Assembly (NCBI RefSeq): GCF_000316115.1
Contig: NZ_JH993797.1
Location: 5,442,486-5,506,485 of the forward strand
Source of the DNA: Leptolyngbya sp. PCC 7375
GTDB taxonomy: Bacteria; Cyanobacteriota; Cyanobacteriia; Phormidesmidales; Phormidesmidaceae
DNA length: 64,000 nt
Direction: 5' to 3'
Within the stretch, counting starts at the first letter, position 1, and every line of letters begins with the position of its first letter. The notes under the pieces were generated by a model, which was not told where the DNA came from, made no database searches, and was given only the letters and a program-made list of their open reading frames with translations. Shown here piece after piece: positions 17,462 to 26,373 of this stretch. A program made the translations under genes and the position numbers.

Positions 17462-18708
17462 TGACAAATGCGTCACCAACGACCAAAATTTTGGTCGGCA
17501 TTAGTGGCGGTATAGCGGCCTATAAAGTTTGTGAGGTGGTGTCTACCCTGGCTAAAGCAGGGGCAGAGGTACGGGTTATTCTGACGTCCTCGGCAGAGGC
17601 GTTTGTTTCGGCTTTAACCTTTGCCACCCTCTCACGTCATAACGCTTACACCGATGATAATTTTTGGTCCGCTGACCAGGCTCGCCCCCTACATATTGAG
17701 CTAGCTGAATGGGCGGACTGTTTTTTGATTGCGCCGTTAACAGCAAATACTCTGGGGAAATTGGCCCACGGCTTAGCAGACAATCTGCTAAGCAATACGG
17801 TCTTAGCGTCCACATGCCCAGTGCTACTGGCTCCGGCTATGAATACGGATATGTGGCTACAGCCGTCTGTCCAGCGTAACTGGCACCAGGTTTTAACGGA
17901 TGAACGTTACCATGCGGTGGGACCAACGGCTGGCAGGTTAGCGTGCGATCGCATCGGCACCGGTCGCATGGCCGAACCCCAGACCATCCTCGCTGCCCTA
18001 GAGTCTCTCAAACATACCCAAGGTCGTCATGACCTCAAGGGCAAGCGCATCCTCATCAGCACTGGTAGCACCCAGGAATTTATCGACGCCGTTCGCTACA
18101 TTGGCAATCCATCGACTGGTCGTATGGGCATTGCTTTAGCCACTGCCGCCGTCCATCGTGGAGCACATGTATCCTTAGTGCATGGCCCTATGGAAAGACA
18201 TCTCCGCCAGACCATTCCAGATCCAGTGCAAACCACATCCGTTGTTAGTGCCGCCGATATGGAAGCGGCCCTGATAGCTCAGTTAGACACTGTAGACTGG
18301 ATCATCATGGCCGCAGCAGTAGCTGATATGCGCCCCCAGTTGCACGTCACTGGCAAACTTGCTAAGGCAGATTTACCTAACCCGTTACCCCTTGAACCGG
18401 TCACAGATATTGCGGCAAAACTGTCCGCTAGCAAAAGAGCCGACCAAACCCTGGTGGGGTTTGCGGCTCAAACGGGCGATATTATTGAGCCTGCCCTAGG
18501 CAAGCTACAGCGTAAAGGATTGGATGCCCTTGTGGCTAATCCGGTGGATCAGCCGGAGAGTGGATTTGGGAGCGATCGCAACCATGGCATCTTCCTAGAT
18601 AAATACGGCCAACAAATAACATTGGCCACCGACACCAAGTTATCGATGGCCCACAAAATCTATAGCCTGCTCCGCAAGATACCTAGCAAGGTCCCATCAG
18701 ACCTCTAG
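17461..18708 (+). CDS. coaBC: Bifunctional phosphopantothenoylcysteine decarboxylase / synthetase CoaBC
   Basis: CoaBC joins cysteine to 4'-phosphopantothenate and decarboxylates the product, two central steps to coenzyme A. The ATG at 17461 fits; an upstream in-frame extension to 17368 runs through DUF2555 and is rejected. The N-terminal FMN-dependent CoaC domain shows LVGISGGIAAYK, APLTANTLGKLAHGLADNLL and LAPAMNTDMW. The C-terminal CoaB domain shows ISTGSTQEFIDAVRYIGNPSTGRMG and AAAVADMRP, with NPL/VGFAAQT near the end. Length (415) is normal. Confidence 0.96.
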   Translation: MTNASPTTKILVGISGGIAAYKVCEVVSTLAKAGAEVRVILTSSAEAFVSALTFATLSRHNAYTDDNFWSADQARPLHIELAEWADCFLIAPLTANTLGKLAHGLADNLLSNTVLASTCPVLLAPAMNTDMWLQPSVQRNWHQVLTDERYHAVGPTAGRLACDRIGTGRMAEPQTILAALESLKHTQGRHDLKGKRILISTGSTQEFIDAVRYIGNPSTGRMGIALATAAVHRGAHVSLVHGPMERHLRQTIPDPVQTTSVVSAADMEAALIAQLDTVDWIIMAAAVADMRPQLHVTGKLAKADLPNPLPLEPVTDIAAKLSASKRADQTLVGFAAQTGDIIEPALGKLQRKGLDALVANPVDQPESGFGSDRNHGIFLDKYGQQITLATDTKLSMAHKIYSLLRKIPSKVPSDL

Positions 18709-18800
18709 CGTCAAACCTTACCTCAATAATCCATCTCACTCAGACGCTCCCCCAGTATGATCGCTGTCGTAACCTTCAAAACCAGATGAGCCTCTAACCA

Positions 18801-19541
18801 CTATTGCAAGTCCAAACTCTGAATATGATTAATCACATCTGAATCTGGCAAAAAGCGAATACGCTCGAACGCTTCATTATCACTGCCCAAGATATTCCCA
18901 GATAAATCTGCCAGGGAAACCACACCAACATTTACCTGAGACATATCAGGGTTAGACGCTTGAATAGAACTTAAGACACTATCTGCATCCTGCTTGGAGA
19001 AGAACATGGAGAAAATAGACTCTTCAGAGTCATCACCAATCGATAGCGGCAGATAATTCCCAGCAGCATCTTGCAAAGCAAACAAAGGAACCAACGATGA
19101 AGAGGTAGTCCCTCCAAAATCACTATCCAAAGCACGCGCTGCCTCCAATTCTTCAGCCTCAGGAATAAAGATCAACTTTAAAGGGACTTCCCGTTCTTCT
19201 TGGGCTAGGCGATGAACAGATGCTAAGTCAATCACACCAACAGAGCCACCTTGGTTAAATCGAGGCTCCTCTTCGCGGACCTGCTCTACAAAACTGAGCA
19301 CACCAGCTTCAGTAAAGAACACCCGTAGTAGAGATACATTCCCCATGCCATCATTGGGCAAATCAACGACTGATGTCACATAGCCACCAGAACTATCAGC
19401 CACCACAAAAACAGGAACTTCTGCAAATTTAGTGAGCAATTCATCTTCCGAAAGCGCTGCTGCTTGAGGGGTATGGAATGTAGCGGCAATAACACCACCA
19501 CCTAATAGGCCACATAGAAAACGACCAAACATTGCTTTCAT
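18801..19541 (-). CDS. Tic22 family periplasmic protein
   Basis: Cyanobacterial Tic22 proteins are periplasmic/thylakoid-associated chaperones for outer-membrane biogenesis and relatives of the plastid import factor. The ATG at 19541 has a strong GGAGG six bases upstream, so the 15-codon extension to 19586 is dropped. That gives 246 residues. A signal peptide with an A-x-A site follows (HTPQAAALS). The body contains two similar alpha/beta halves: VPVFVVADSSGGYVTS ... SFVEQ and LVPLFALQDAAGNYLPL ... ADSVLSSIQ. It is monocistronic. Confidence 0.88.
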   Translation of the reverse strand: MKAMFGRFLCGLLGGGVIAATFHTPQAAALSEDELLTKFAEVPVFVVADSSGGYVTSVVDLPNDGMGNVSLLRVFFTEAGVLSFVEQVREEEPRFNQGGSVGVIDLASVHRLAQEEREVPLKLIFIPEAEELEAARALDSDFGGTTSSSLVPLFALQDAAGNYLPLSIGDDSEESIFSMFFSKQDADSVLSSIQASNPDMSQVNVGVVSLADLSGNILGSDNEAFERIRFLPDSDVINHIQSLDLQ

Positions 19542-19754
19542 ACTTCCTCCTGATGCCAAACTACTGACTTGCTCAGTCTTCATCATCTAACACAGCTTAA
19601 CTTCATCTAAGATAAGCTGAGACATTTCTACAACTGGCCACCGTCTCAAGCAAAGATCCCAAGCTATCCCAGGAGTACTGATAATATCCCGCATCCAATA
19701 GGCTCAAAAGTCTTGCACAGAGACATTACAGGATTACAACACAACTTTAAAAAA

Positions 19755-19828
19755 TCGGGATGACAGGATTCGAACCTGCGACATCCTGCTCCCAAAGCAG
19801 GCGCGCTACCAAGCTGCGCTACATCCCG
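19755..19828 (-). tRNA. tRNA-Pro (anticodon TGG)
   Basis: Read on the minus strand, a 7-bp acceptor stem (CGGGATG with CATCCCG) encloses a D arm, an anticodon stem with loop CTTTGGGAG giving anticodon TGG, and a T arm with GGTTCGAATCC. Length is 74 with the discriminator A. No CCA is encoded. Confidence 0.95.
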
Positions 19829-19915
19829 TAGTCAAAAACACCCTAGACAATTAAACTGCTAAAGCCCGAGTGCAATAGATTAACAACCTAACATAAATGT
19901 ACCTCTGTTTACCCA

Positions 19916-20356
19916 ATGGTTTTTGAACCGCCCAGAATACCTAACTCTATCCGACTGCAAAACTGGGCTATTGAGCAGCTACCAGGCATCTCTGACGAGC
20001 ACCAGCAGCAGCTAAATATATTGAATATTTTCACGACTCTTGACTTACTCAATGCAACTCGCACCCAGTCAGCACGCTTAAAGCTGGCCCAGCAGCTTAA
20101 TTCTCATATCAAATATGTCAACAAGTGGACGGCCTTAGCCCAACTAGCTTGCCTCCCCAGCGTAGGATGCAAATACTGCGGTCTACTACTGCACGCTGGC
20201 ATTAGCTCACCTCAGCAATTGGCACTATTACCTGTTGCCCAACTTCACTCCCAACTTAAGCGACTCCAAATAAAACTTATGCAGCGAGCTGACCTGAGCC
20301 CAGATACAGCCCAAGTTTCACAATGGATTACTGAAGCCAAACAACTATGCAGGTAG
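19916..20356 (+). CDS. DUF4332 domain protein (helix-hairpin-helix-like)
   Basis: A 146-residue protein with two helix-hairpin-helix-like halves: IEQLPGISDEHQQQLNILNIFTTLDLL and LACLPSVGCKYCGLLLHAGISSPQQLALL. This matches DUF4332, a group with a fold used elsewhere for DNA binding. No catalytic motif is visible. The ATG at 19916 has no strong ribosome binding site. It is monocistronic, just past tRNA-Pro. Function is unknown. Confidence 0.75.
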   Translation: MVFEPPRIPNSIRLQNWAIEQLPGISDEHQQQLNILNIFTTLDLLNATRTQSARLKLAQQLNSHIKYVNKWTALAQLACLPSVGCKYCGLLLHAGISSPQQLALLPVAQLHSQLKRLQIKLMQRADLSPDTAQVSQWITEAKQLCR

Positions 20357-20465
20357 GGAAAGACTAGACTCGCACCTCAGATATCACTCTTGATGTCTTA
20401 AACGCGTACAACCCACCTCAATACCAGAAACTAGCAAAGCTTATGGGGCAATTACCGTTTAATGC

Positions 20466-20987
20466 CTAATCTGGGTACCAAAACATCCCCTTAATGCCCT
20501 CTGGGTCTGGCATAAACCCTAAGTTTTTGTAAAAGTTCACAACATGGGGATCGGCAAATAGCGTAACGTTACTGATATCTTCACTGCGAAGTTTCTTGAT
20601 CAGTTGCTGCATCAGTGCCTTGCCCAAACCTCTACCCTGAAAGCTAGGATGCACCACAACATCCCAAATGGTTGCATTAAAGGCATGATCTGAGGTAGCT
20701 CGGGAAAAGCCAATTAATCGTTTACGGGCTCCTTGCTGCTCCCACATGGTGACCACTAAAAAACTGTGTTGAATAGCTTTTTTGACCTTTCTTAGAGGTC
20801 GACGCGACCACCCAACAGCATCGCAAAGCTCTTCTAACTCATACAAATCAATGTTTCGATCTGTACTAAAAACAATACGAGCCACCTGGTCAGAACCGGT
20901 TGGATTTATCGCATAATCATCAGAAACAGCTTGTGTGGGCACTGATGAAGCCTCGGTAGGACTAAATAAGCTTTTCCAGAAACCCAT
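20466..20987 (-). CDS. GNAT acetyltransferase, plastid NSI/ycf52-like type
   Basis: The C-terminal GNAT fold is clear: TIWDVVVHPSFQGRGLGKALMQQLIKKL carries the acetyl-CoA pyrophosphate loop (Q/R-x-x-G-x-G/A) and VNFYKNLGFMPDPEGIKGMFWY the final strand. This arrangement, with the IVFSTDRNIDLYELEELCDAVGW start, resembles the cyanobacterial ancestor of red-algal ycf52 and the plant plastid acetyltransferase NSI/SNAT. Substrates could be protein lysines or small amines. The first 20 residues look like a flexible tail. Confidence 0.85.
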   Translation of the reverse strand: MGFWKSLFSPTEASSVPTQAVSDDYAINPTGSDQVARIVFSTDRNIDLYELEELCDAVGWSRRPLRKVKKAIQHSFLVVTMWEQQGARKRLIGFSRATSDHAFNATIWDVVVHPSFQGRGLGKALMQQLIKKLRSEDISNVTLFADPHVVNFYKNLGFMPDPEGIKGMFWYPD

Positions 20988-21331
20988 GCAAACAAAACGG
21001 TTGGAAATATGAACTCTGTTTTAACTCTAGCAGTATAGGCCTATCCTTTCCTAAGAGGGTAAAAACATTGCTTCAGGATCAATCAAAATTACATGGCCAA
21101 TCGGTAACCAGCGAACACAGTAGTGTATGTATTTCTAATGATCTCGGTTTCTCACACCGGACACGGTTTTCCTTAGCAGAGATAACAAGACACTTTGGGT
21201 AATATTGCGTCAGGGACTTTGGAGCAAATTCATCAAAGTTCTAATTGATGGGGTGTGTTCATGTTTCAGTTTGCCAAATGTGGTAAACCAAATTAGCCAA
21301 CCGGTACAACTCATGCAGTTTCTGAATACAT
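20988..21331. other. Divergent intergenic region
   Basis: About 340 bases between the GNAT gene and the ACT-like gene, divergently transcribed. I see no RNA gene, repeat or operator. A short frame starting at 21205 has no support and overlaps the next gene. Confidence 0.4.
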
Positions 21332-22057
21332 ATGGCAGCCGGATTAAAGACATCGACAGTAGAGCTGCTGAAGCGCTTCAACCGAGCGTTTCCGCAATTT
21401 TATGAGCAATTTGTCAGTAGTGAGATTCAATTGCAAAACCTACGGCTTGCCTATCAGCTCTACAAAACCAAAAAGGCCGTTATTGAAATCAAACCGGAAG
21501 GTAATCGCAGCGCCCTCCATTTTGCCTATCGTAATCAGTCCTTTTTACTCAGCGATATCTTTGGTGTACTCACAGCCTATGGTCTAACCATCCATAGCCT
21601 CAGCCTATACGGACAGATTTATCCACCGATGCTGGTGTTTGTCAAACTGGTGGTCTCGCGTGGGGGTAAAGCCCTCAGTGATAAAACTGCCGATAACACC
21701 TGCCGGGCTATTCGAGAAGCTTTAGCCGGACGCTACGAAGTGGAAGAAATGCTCAGCGTTGAATTCAACCTCAACGCGGGATTAGAAAAAGTTGAAACTG
21801 AATTTTATGTAGACCCAGTCTTTCATTTGCCAGCCTTACTCATCGAAGCAGATAACCAACCAGGTCTGTTTTATAAGGTCATGTATGCCATTTGGCAAGA
21901 AGATTTGCTGGTAGTGAATGCTAATCTATTGGTATGGCGTGGTCGTACCCGATTGATCTTGTACCTATTAGGCCCCAATGAGAGTTTAATTCCAGAATAT
22001 TTAGGACATAAGATTGCCGATGGTATGCGCGAGCGTTTACTTGGCGGACCTTACTAG
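21332..22057 (+). CDS. ACT-like/GlnD C-terminus-like cyanobacterial protein
   Basis: A 241-residue protein I recognise only by fold cues. Two stretches look like ACT ligand-binding domains: SFLLSDIFGVLTAYGLTIHSLSLYGQ (about 70-95) and DNQPGLFYKVMYAIWQEDLLVVNANLLVWRGRTRLILYLLG (about 175-215). The second follows the order seen in the ACT repeats of GlnD/uridylyltransferase (PGLxxxVxxAL...I..A.I). No nucleotidyltransferase or HD domain is present. Cyanobacteria lack a canonical GlnD, so a stand-alone amino-acid sensor is possible. This is inference. Confidence 0.55.
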   Translation: MAAGLKTSTVELLKRFNRAFPQFYEQFVSSEIQLQNLRLAYQLYKTKKAVIEIKPEGNRSALHFAYRNQSFLLSDIFGVLTAYGLTIHSLSLYGQIYPPMLVFVKLVVSRGGKALSDKTADNTCRAIREALAGRYEVEEMLSVEFNLNAGLEKVETEFYVDPVFHLPALLIEADNQPGLFYKVMYAIWQEDLLVVNANLLVWRGRTRLILYLLGPNESLIPEYLGHKIADGMRERLLGGPY

Positions 22058-22176
22058 AGAATGCGGGAACAGAGGCTATCTATCTGTTATCTGTTGATAG
22101 GTGAAGCCTTTAGCCATCGAACGTTGGATGGGACTGGTTCGAGTTTGAATGTTGTCTTACGAATGCGATTTGCACC

Positions 22177-23055
22177 ATGGTGGTGACACCTGTCTTCGGA
22201 GTGCCCCATGTCTATGATTTCACTCCCAATTTATTTTCCACTACCACCACCCATCGTTCAGTATTAGTCTGCATTCATGGCTGGCTACTCAGTAGAGCCT
22301 ATTGGCAACCTCTGATGCAGCAGCTTGCTCCAGATATTGCGTGTCTTGCCTACGACTTGAGAGGCTTTGGGGATTCAACCCAAGATCTATCTTGCCGCTC
22401 TATTGCTGTAGATGCCCCCACCTACGGGCTTACAGCCTACGCCTATGATTTAAATGCACTATTAGAGGCCCTCGAACTAGAGGATGTATGGCTAATGGGC
22501 CATTCTCTGGGGGGCAGTATTGCTCTATGGGCAGCTCATTTGTTTCCAGAACGTGTGCGAGGAGTTATCTGTGTAAATGCAGGGGGTGGCATATATATCC
22601 ACAATGCCTTTGAAAGATTTCGCAGCGCTGGGCAACAAATGTTAGGGTGGCGGCCTCAATGGCTACAGCATCTGCCATTATTACCATGGGTATTTGCCAA
22701 CATCATGGTGCAACAAACCTTGAGTTATCGTTGGGGCCAACAACGGCTGATTGATTTTCTAAGGGCAGATCCAGAGGCGGCAGCTCAGTCACTCCTAGCA
22801 TCAACAACTGAAGATGAAGTCCATCAACTGCCCCAGATAGTCTCCCAGCTATCTCAACCGGTATATTTCATCACCGGGGAACAAGATATGGTTATGGAGC
22901 CTCGCTACGTACAGCATTTGGCTAGTTTTCATAAATTTTTCCGTCAGGGCAAAGAAGCAGTTGTTGCGTTCAAACAATGCGGCCACTTTGCCATGCTAGA
23001 ACAGCCACTAGCGCTAGAAGCACAGATCCGCCAATGGCTGCTCCTTACCAGTTAA
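22177..23055 (+). CDS. Alpha/beta hydrolase
   Basis: A 292-residue member of the alpha/beta-hydrolase fold with HGWLLSRAYWQPL (oxyanion hole), YDLRGFGDST, nucleophile elbow GHSLGGSIAL (Ser), the acid in FITGEQDMVM (Asp) and catalytic His in FKQCGHFAMLEQP. No membrane segment is convincing. The substrate cannot be predicted. Its stop overlaps the convergent tsaD stop by 4 bases. Confidence 0.88.
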   Translation: MVVTPVFGVPHVYDFTPNLFSTTTTHRSVLVCIHGWLLSRAYWQPLMQQLAPDIACLAYDLRGFGDSTQDLSCRSIAVDAPTYGLTAYAYDLNALLEALELEDVWLMGHSLGGSIALWAAHLFPERVRGVICVNAGGGIYIHNAFERFRSAGQQMLGWRPQWLQHLPLLPWVFANIMVQQTLSYRWGQQRLIDFLRADPEAAAQSLLASTTEDEVHQLPQIVSQLSQPVYFITGEQDMVMEPRYVQHLASFHKFFRQGKEAVVAFKQCGHFAMLEQPLALEAQIRQWLLLTS

Positions 23056-24098
23056 CGCTGGTATAACTCGGCAACGTGTTCTAGAGGGAGCCGAGAATAA
23101 ACTCCCAGATCTAATTTAGAACAATGTCCCTGATCAAAATGATCGCTAGCAGCACAGGCAATCATGGCTGCATTATCTGTGCAAAATTTTAGCGAGGGAA
23201 TGTAAATGCTAATACCTTGCGTTGCTGCTGTCTCAGCAATTGCATGACGCAAGCCACTGTTGGCAGCCACACCTCCTCCCATAACAATCGCAGGCAGGTT
23301 TTGGTCTTGGGCACAGCGCATCGCTCGCTTCACTAATGCCCGCACCACAGCGGACTGGAAGCTGGCAGCGATATCAGCTACAGGGAGTGGATCCACCCTC
23401 TCTGATTTAAGGCGCTCTACCAGCCTCAAAACAGCGGTTTTAAGACCACTAAAGCTTGCATCATAAGGATGATAGCCACCTTCTGGCAAGGAAATGTTAC
23501 CCTCTGGCAGTCGAAATGCTTTCGGGTCACCCTGCTGGGCTAATTGATCAATGATAGGGCCGCCGGGATATCCCAGATCCAGCAAGCGGGCAACTTTATC
23601 GAAGGCTTCACCGGCAGCGTCATCTCGGGTTTTACCGAGCAATTTGTATTGACCGCAGCCATCAACTCGAATCAAGCTGGTGTGCCCACCGGAGACTAAT
23701 AGACACAAGAAAGGCGGCCGCAGATCGGTTTGTTCTAAATAGGCTGCATAGATGTGTCCCTCCAGATGGTGCACACCTAAAAACGGTTTGTGATGTACCA
23801 TTGCCAGGGTTTTACCAACACTCATACCAACCAAGAGAGCACCCACCAGGCCCGGTGCACAGGTGGTGGCAACAGCGTCGATATCAGCCCAACCCAATTG
23901 AGATTTAAGCAACGCCTCATTCACTGTGTCGCCAATGGTCAGCAAATGTTCGCGGGATGCCAACTCTGGCACAACACCACCGTAGCGACTATGCAGGTCA
24001 ATTTGGGATGCCACAACACTACTGAGCACTTGACGATGCTTCACCACCGATGCGGCTGTTTCATCACAGCTGGTTTCAATTGCTAAAATCGTGGCCAT
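23052..24098 (-). CDS. tsaD: tRNA N6-adenosine threonylcarbamoyltransferase TsaD
   Basis: TsaD transfers the threonylcarbamoyl group to A37 of ANN-reading tRNAs, with TsaB and TsaE. The sequence begins MATILAIETSCDETAASVV and has the metal-binding HHLEGHIYA (two His), LVSGGHTSLI, and the ASFSGLKTAVLR and MGGGVAANSGLR motifs. Length (348) is normal. It is monocistronic here. Confidence 0.97.
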   Translation of the reverse strand: MATILAIETSCDETAASVVKHRQVLSSVVASQIDLHSRYGGVVPELASREHLLTIGDTVNEALLKSQLGWADIDAVATTCAPGLVGALLVGMSVGKTLAMVHHKPFLGVHHLEGHIYAAYLEQTDLRPPFLCLLVSGGHTSLIRVDGCGQYKLLGKTRDDAAGEAFDKVARLLDLGYPGGPIIDQLAQQGDPKAFRLPEGNISLPEGGYHPYDASFSGLKTAVLRLVERLKSERVDPLPVADIAASFQSAVVRALVKRAMRCAQDQNLPAIVMGGGVAANSGLRHAIAETAATQGISIYIPSLKFCTDNAAMIACAASDHFDQGHCSKLDLGVYSRLPLEHVAELYQR

Positions 24099-24362
24099 TC
24101 GTCAATTGTGTCGTCATGTAAAGTCTTGTGAGTAATTTCCCTGCCAGGGTTTGGCAGAAAGGTATGATCCCTGAGAGTCAAGTAGATCCTTAATTTAGTT
24201 CACGTTGGTTGAGTTTTAAAAGCGACTTCAATACTGCGTCGGCTAACTGATAAAGCATACACACTAGGGAACTAGTTAAAGCAGCATTACAGTTAGTTAT
24301 CTAAGTTAAGAGATTCACTGAATTAATTTTTTGTCTTTTGTAAAACACAAAGGAAACATTTT

Positions 24363-24863
24363 ATGCGACGGTTGTTTGCTCTGGCTCTAGTACTTTGCCT
24401 CTGGTTTGGCTTCGCGGCACCCGCTTCTGCCAGCTTGGCTGGAGACAACGTGGCTGGTTTGACCCCCTGTGGCGAATCTGCTGCGTTCCAACAACGTGCC
24501 TCTGCGGCCAAAACAGAAGGTGCTAAAGCACGTTTTGATTTTTATGCTAACTCCAGCCTACTTTGTGGCGAAGATGGCCTCCCCCACTTGGTGGTAGATG
24601 GAGATCTTGCTCATCTTGGTGAGTTTGTCATTCCCGGCATTTTATTCCTTTACATCGCTGGCTGGATTGGTTGGGCTGGGCGTTCTTACTTGATCGCGTC
24701 TCGCACTGCCAAGAAGCCCGAGGAGAAAGAAATCATCATCGATACTGGCTTGGCTATCAAGTCTTCTTTGGCTGGTGCGGCTTGGCCCCTAGCTGCATTC
24801 AAGGATATGGCATCCGGTGCCATGTTTGCGAAGGATGATGAAATCACAATTTCACCTCGCTAA
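24363..24863 (+). CDS. psaF: Photosystem I reaction centre subunit III PsaF
   Basis: PsaF is the PSI subunit facing the lumen where plastocyanin or cytochrome c6 docks. A signal peptide (MRRLFALALVLCLWFGFAAPASAS) is followed by LTPCGESAAFQQRA, a lumenal domain with two conserved Cys, and a C-terminal membrane helix near FVIPGILFLYIAGWIGWAGRSYL. AAAGGA precedes the ATG. psaJ follows after 102 bases, giving the usual psaF-psaJ operon. Confidence 0.98.
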   Translation: MRRLFALALVLCLWFGFAAPASASLAGDNVAGLTPCGESAAFQQRASAAKTEGAKARFDFYANSSLLCGEDGLPHLVVDGDLAHLGEFVIPGILFLYIAGWIGWAGRSYLIASRTAKKPEEKEIIIDTGLAIKSSLAGAAWPLAAFKDMASGAMFAKDDEITISPR

Positions 24864-24965
24864 TTAATACATCAGAGGCACGGCTTGGGCTTGATAAGTC
24901 GAATCAATATAACTGGGTCGTGCTGATTTATTGCTTTTAGATGTTTTTATTCAGGACACTTTCCC

Positions 24966-25091
24966 ATGCCCGAAGGCTTAGTAAAATACCTGTCTACAGC
25001 CCCTGTATTAGCTACAATTTGGATGCTAATCACAGCTGGTATCTTGATTGAATTTAATCGTTTTTTCCCCGATCTACTACTTCATCCTTAG
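24966..25091 (+). CDS. psaJ: Photosystem I subunit IX PsaJ
   Basis: A 41-residue single-helix protein beginning MPEGLVKYLSTAPVLAT and ending NRFFPDLLLHP, with the membrane helix IWMLITAGILIEF. PsaJ lies next to PsaF in PSI and stabilises it. It was found by reading the region after psaF, because it is too short for usual ORF cut-offs. A strong terminator follows at 25132. Confidence 0.97.
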   Translation: MPEGLVKYLSTAPVLATIWMLITAGILIEFNRFFPDLLLHP

Positions 25092-25131
25092 GGATAGCTG
25101 ACTATTTGTCACTGCACTGGTTATAGATTGG

Positions 25132-25173
25132 AAAAATCCCACCTCAGTTTTCAAAGCTGAGGTGGGATTTTTT
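25132..25173. terminator. Terminator of psaFJ, shared with the DUF5340 gene
   Basis: AAAAATCCCACCTCAG pairs with CTGAGGTGGGATTTTT, leaving a 9-base loop and a T-run on the plus strand and, by symmetry, on the minus strand. It lies between convergent genes and probably stops both. Confidence 0.9.
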
Positions 25174-25196
25174 AAGATAACGGGATTATTTCTCCC

Positions 25197-25475
25197 TTAA
25201 ATTCCTGGTTTTTCATTTAATGACCAGTAATATTCCACTGGCAAGCTTGAAGCTCGGCAGCTTTCTTCCAGTTGCTTTTGCTGAGACATTGCCTTACGCA
25301 GGGTAATAATCAGTTCCTGGAGTTGTTCCTTCTGTGGGGAGTGCTGATAGATAGCCGCAGTAGTTTCACGTTCCAAGAGCCTTAGTAATAGCTCGTAATG
25401 GATATGGGATGGCAGGGGAATAGGACGATCCATAGTCGGAAAATCAGAGTAGGGAACCTGAAACGGGTAGAACAT
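25197..25475 (-). CDS. DUF5340 family small cyanobacterial protein
   Basis: The ATG at 25475, with GGAAG upstream, gives 92 residues. The stretch MDRPIPLPSHIHYELLLRLLERETTAA followed by a helical Gln/Glu-rich region fits the small cyanobacterial family DUF5340, of unknown function. An internal ATG before DRPIPLP is an alternative start. It lies 16 bases after trpC in the same direction, so it is probably the last gene of an lpdA-trpC-DUF5340 transcript. Confidence 0.72.
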   Translation of the reverse strand: MFYPFQVPYSDFPTMDRPIPLPSHIHYELLLRLLERETTAAIYQHSPQKEQLQELIITLRKAMSQQKQLEESCRASSLPVEYYWSLNEKPGI

Positions 25476-25491
25476 AGACAACTTCCAGGGA

Positions 25492-26373
25492 CTAGGTCAT
25501 GAGCTGACCAATAGCAGCACCGGGATCGGGCTGCCGCATCAGCGACTCACCCACTAAAATGGCATGGGCTCCAGCTTGTGCTACCCGAATAACGTCATCC
25601 GGTCGATGGATACCAGACTCACTTACAAACAACATGTCATCAGCTCTGACATGGGTTGATACATGGGCCAACAAATCCTGCGTAGTGTCTAAGCTAACCG
25701 AAAAGTCCTCGAGGTTACGGTTATTCACACCAAGCACTTTAACCTGGTCTACATTGAGCACCCGGTCTAGTTCTTCAGCGGTATGGACCTCCACCAGGGC
25801 AGTCATTCCTAAGGCTTTAGCGATTCGCGTAAAGTAACTCAAATCCTTGTCTGACAAAATGGCCGCGATCAGCAGAATAGCATCAGCTCCATAGATTCGG
25901 GCCAGATAAATCTGATAGGGATAAATGATGAATTCCTTACATAGAATCGGCAGGCTTATGGCTTGACGCACTTGAGCAAGATAGTCAAAACTACCCTGGA
26001 AAAATTTTTGATCGGTAAGCACCGATAGACAGGTAGCTCCACCTTTTTCGTAGGCGGTTGCGATCGCAACCGGATCAAAATCTTCCCGGATCACCCCCTT
26101 ACTGGGGGAGGCTTTCTTTACCTCAGCAATCACAGAGGGTGATGTCTTACCGCTACGTAAAGCCGCAGCAAAATCTAATGGAGGAGGTGCTGTCAAAACC
26201 TGCCGTTGTAACTCTGCCAGCGGTGTTTTTCCCCGCAGACGCTCCACTTCGACTTCCTTGTGCCAAACAATTTCCTCAAGGATATGGCGGGGTTCACTAT
26301 CAGGCACCTTCACCTGATAGCGCAGAGTATCAACAGCTACCGCAGGATTGGGAGAACGCCGTCTAATCTTCAT
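25492..26373 (-). CDS. trpC: Indole-3-glycerol phosphate synthase TrpC
   Basis: TrpC closes the indole ring in tryptophan synthesis. The (beta/alpha)8 barrel shows IAEVKKASPSKGVI (catalytic Lys), CLSVLTDQKFFQGS, LCKEFIIYPYQI, LGVNNRNLEDFSV and VSESGI. Length (293) is longer than the bacterial norm of about 260 because of an N-terminal extension typical of cyanobacteria (RRRSPN ... ILEEIVWHKEVEVERLRG). Its ATG overlaps the lpdA stop as ATGA, so translation is coupled. Confidence 0.96.
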   Translation of the reverse strand: MKIRRRSPNPAVAVDTLRYQVKVPDSEPRHILEEIVWHKEVEVERLRGKTPLAELQRQVLTAPPPLDFAAALRSGKTSPSVIAEVKKASPSKGVIREDFDPVAIATAYEKGGATCLSVLTDQKFFQGSFDYLAQVRQAISLPILCKEFIIYPYQIYLARIYGADAILLIAAILSDKDLSYFTRIAKALGMTALVEVHTAEELDRVLNVDQVKVLGVNNRNLEDFSVSLDTTQDLLAHVSTHVRADDMLFVSESGIHRPDDVIRVAQAGAHAILVGESLMRQPDPGAAIGQLMT

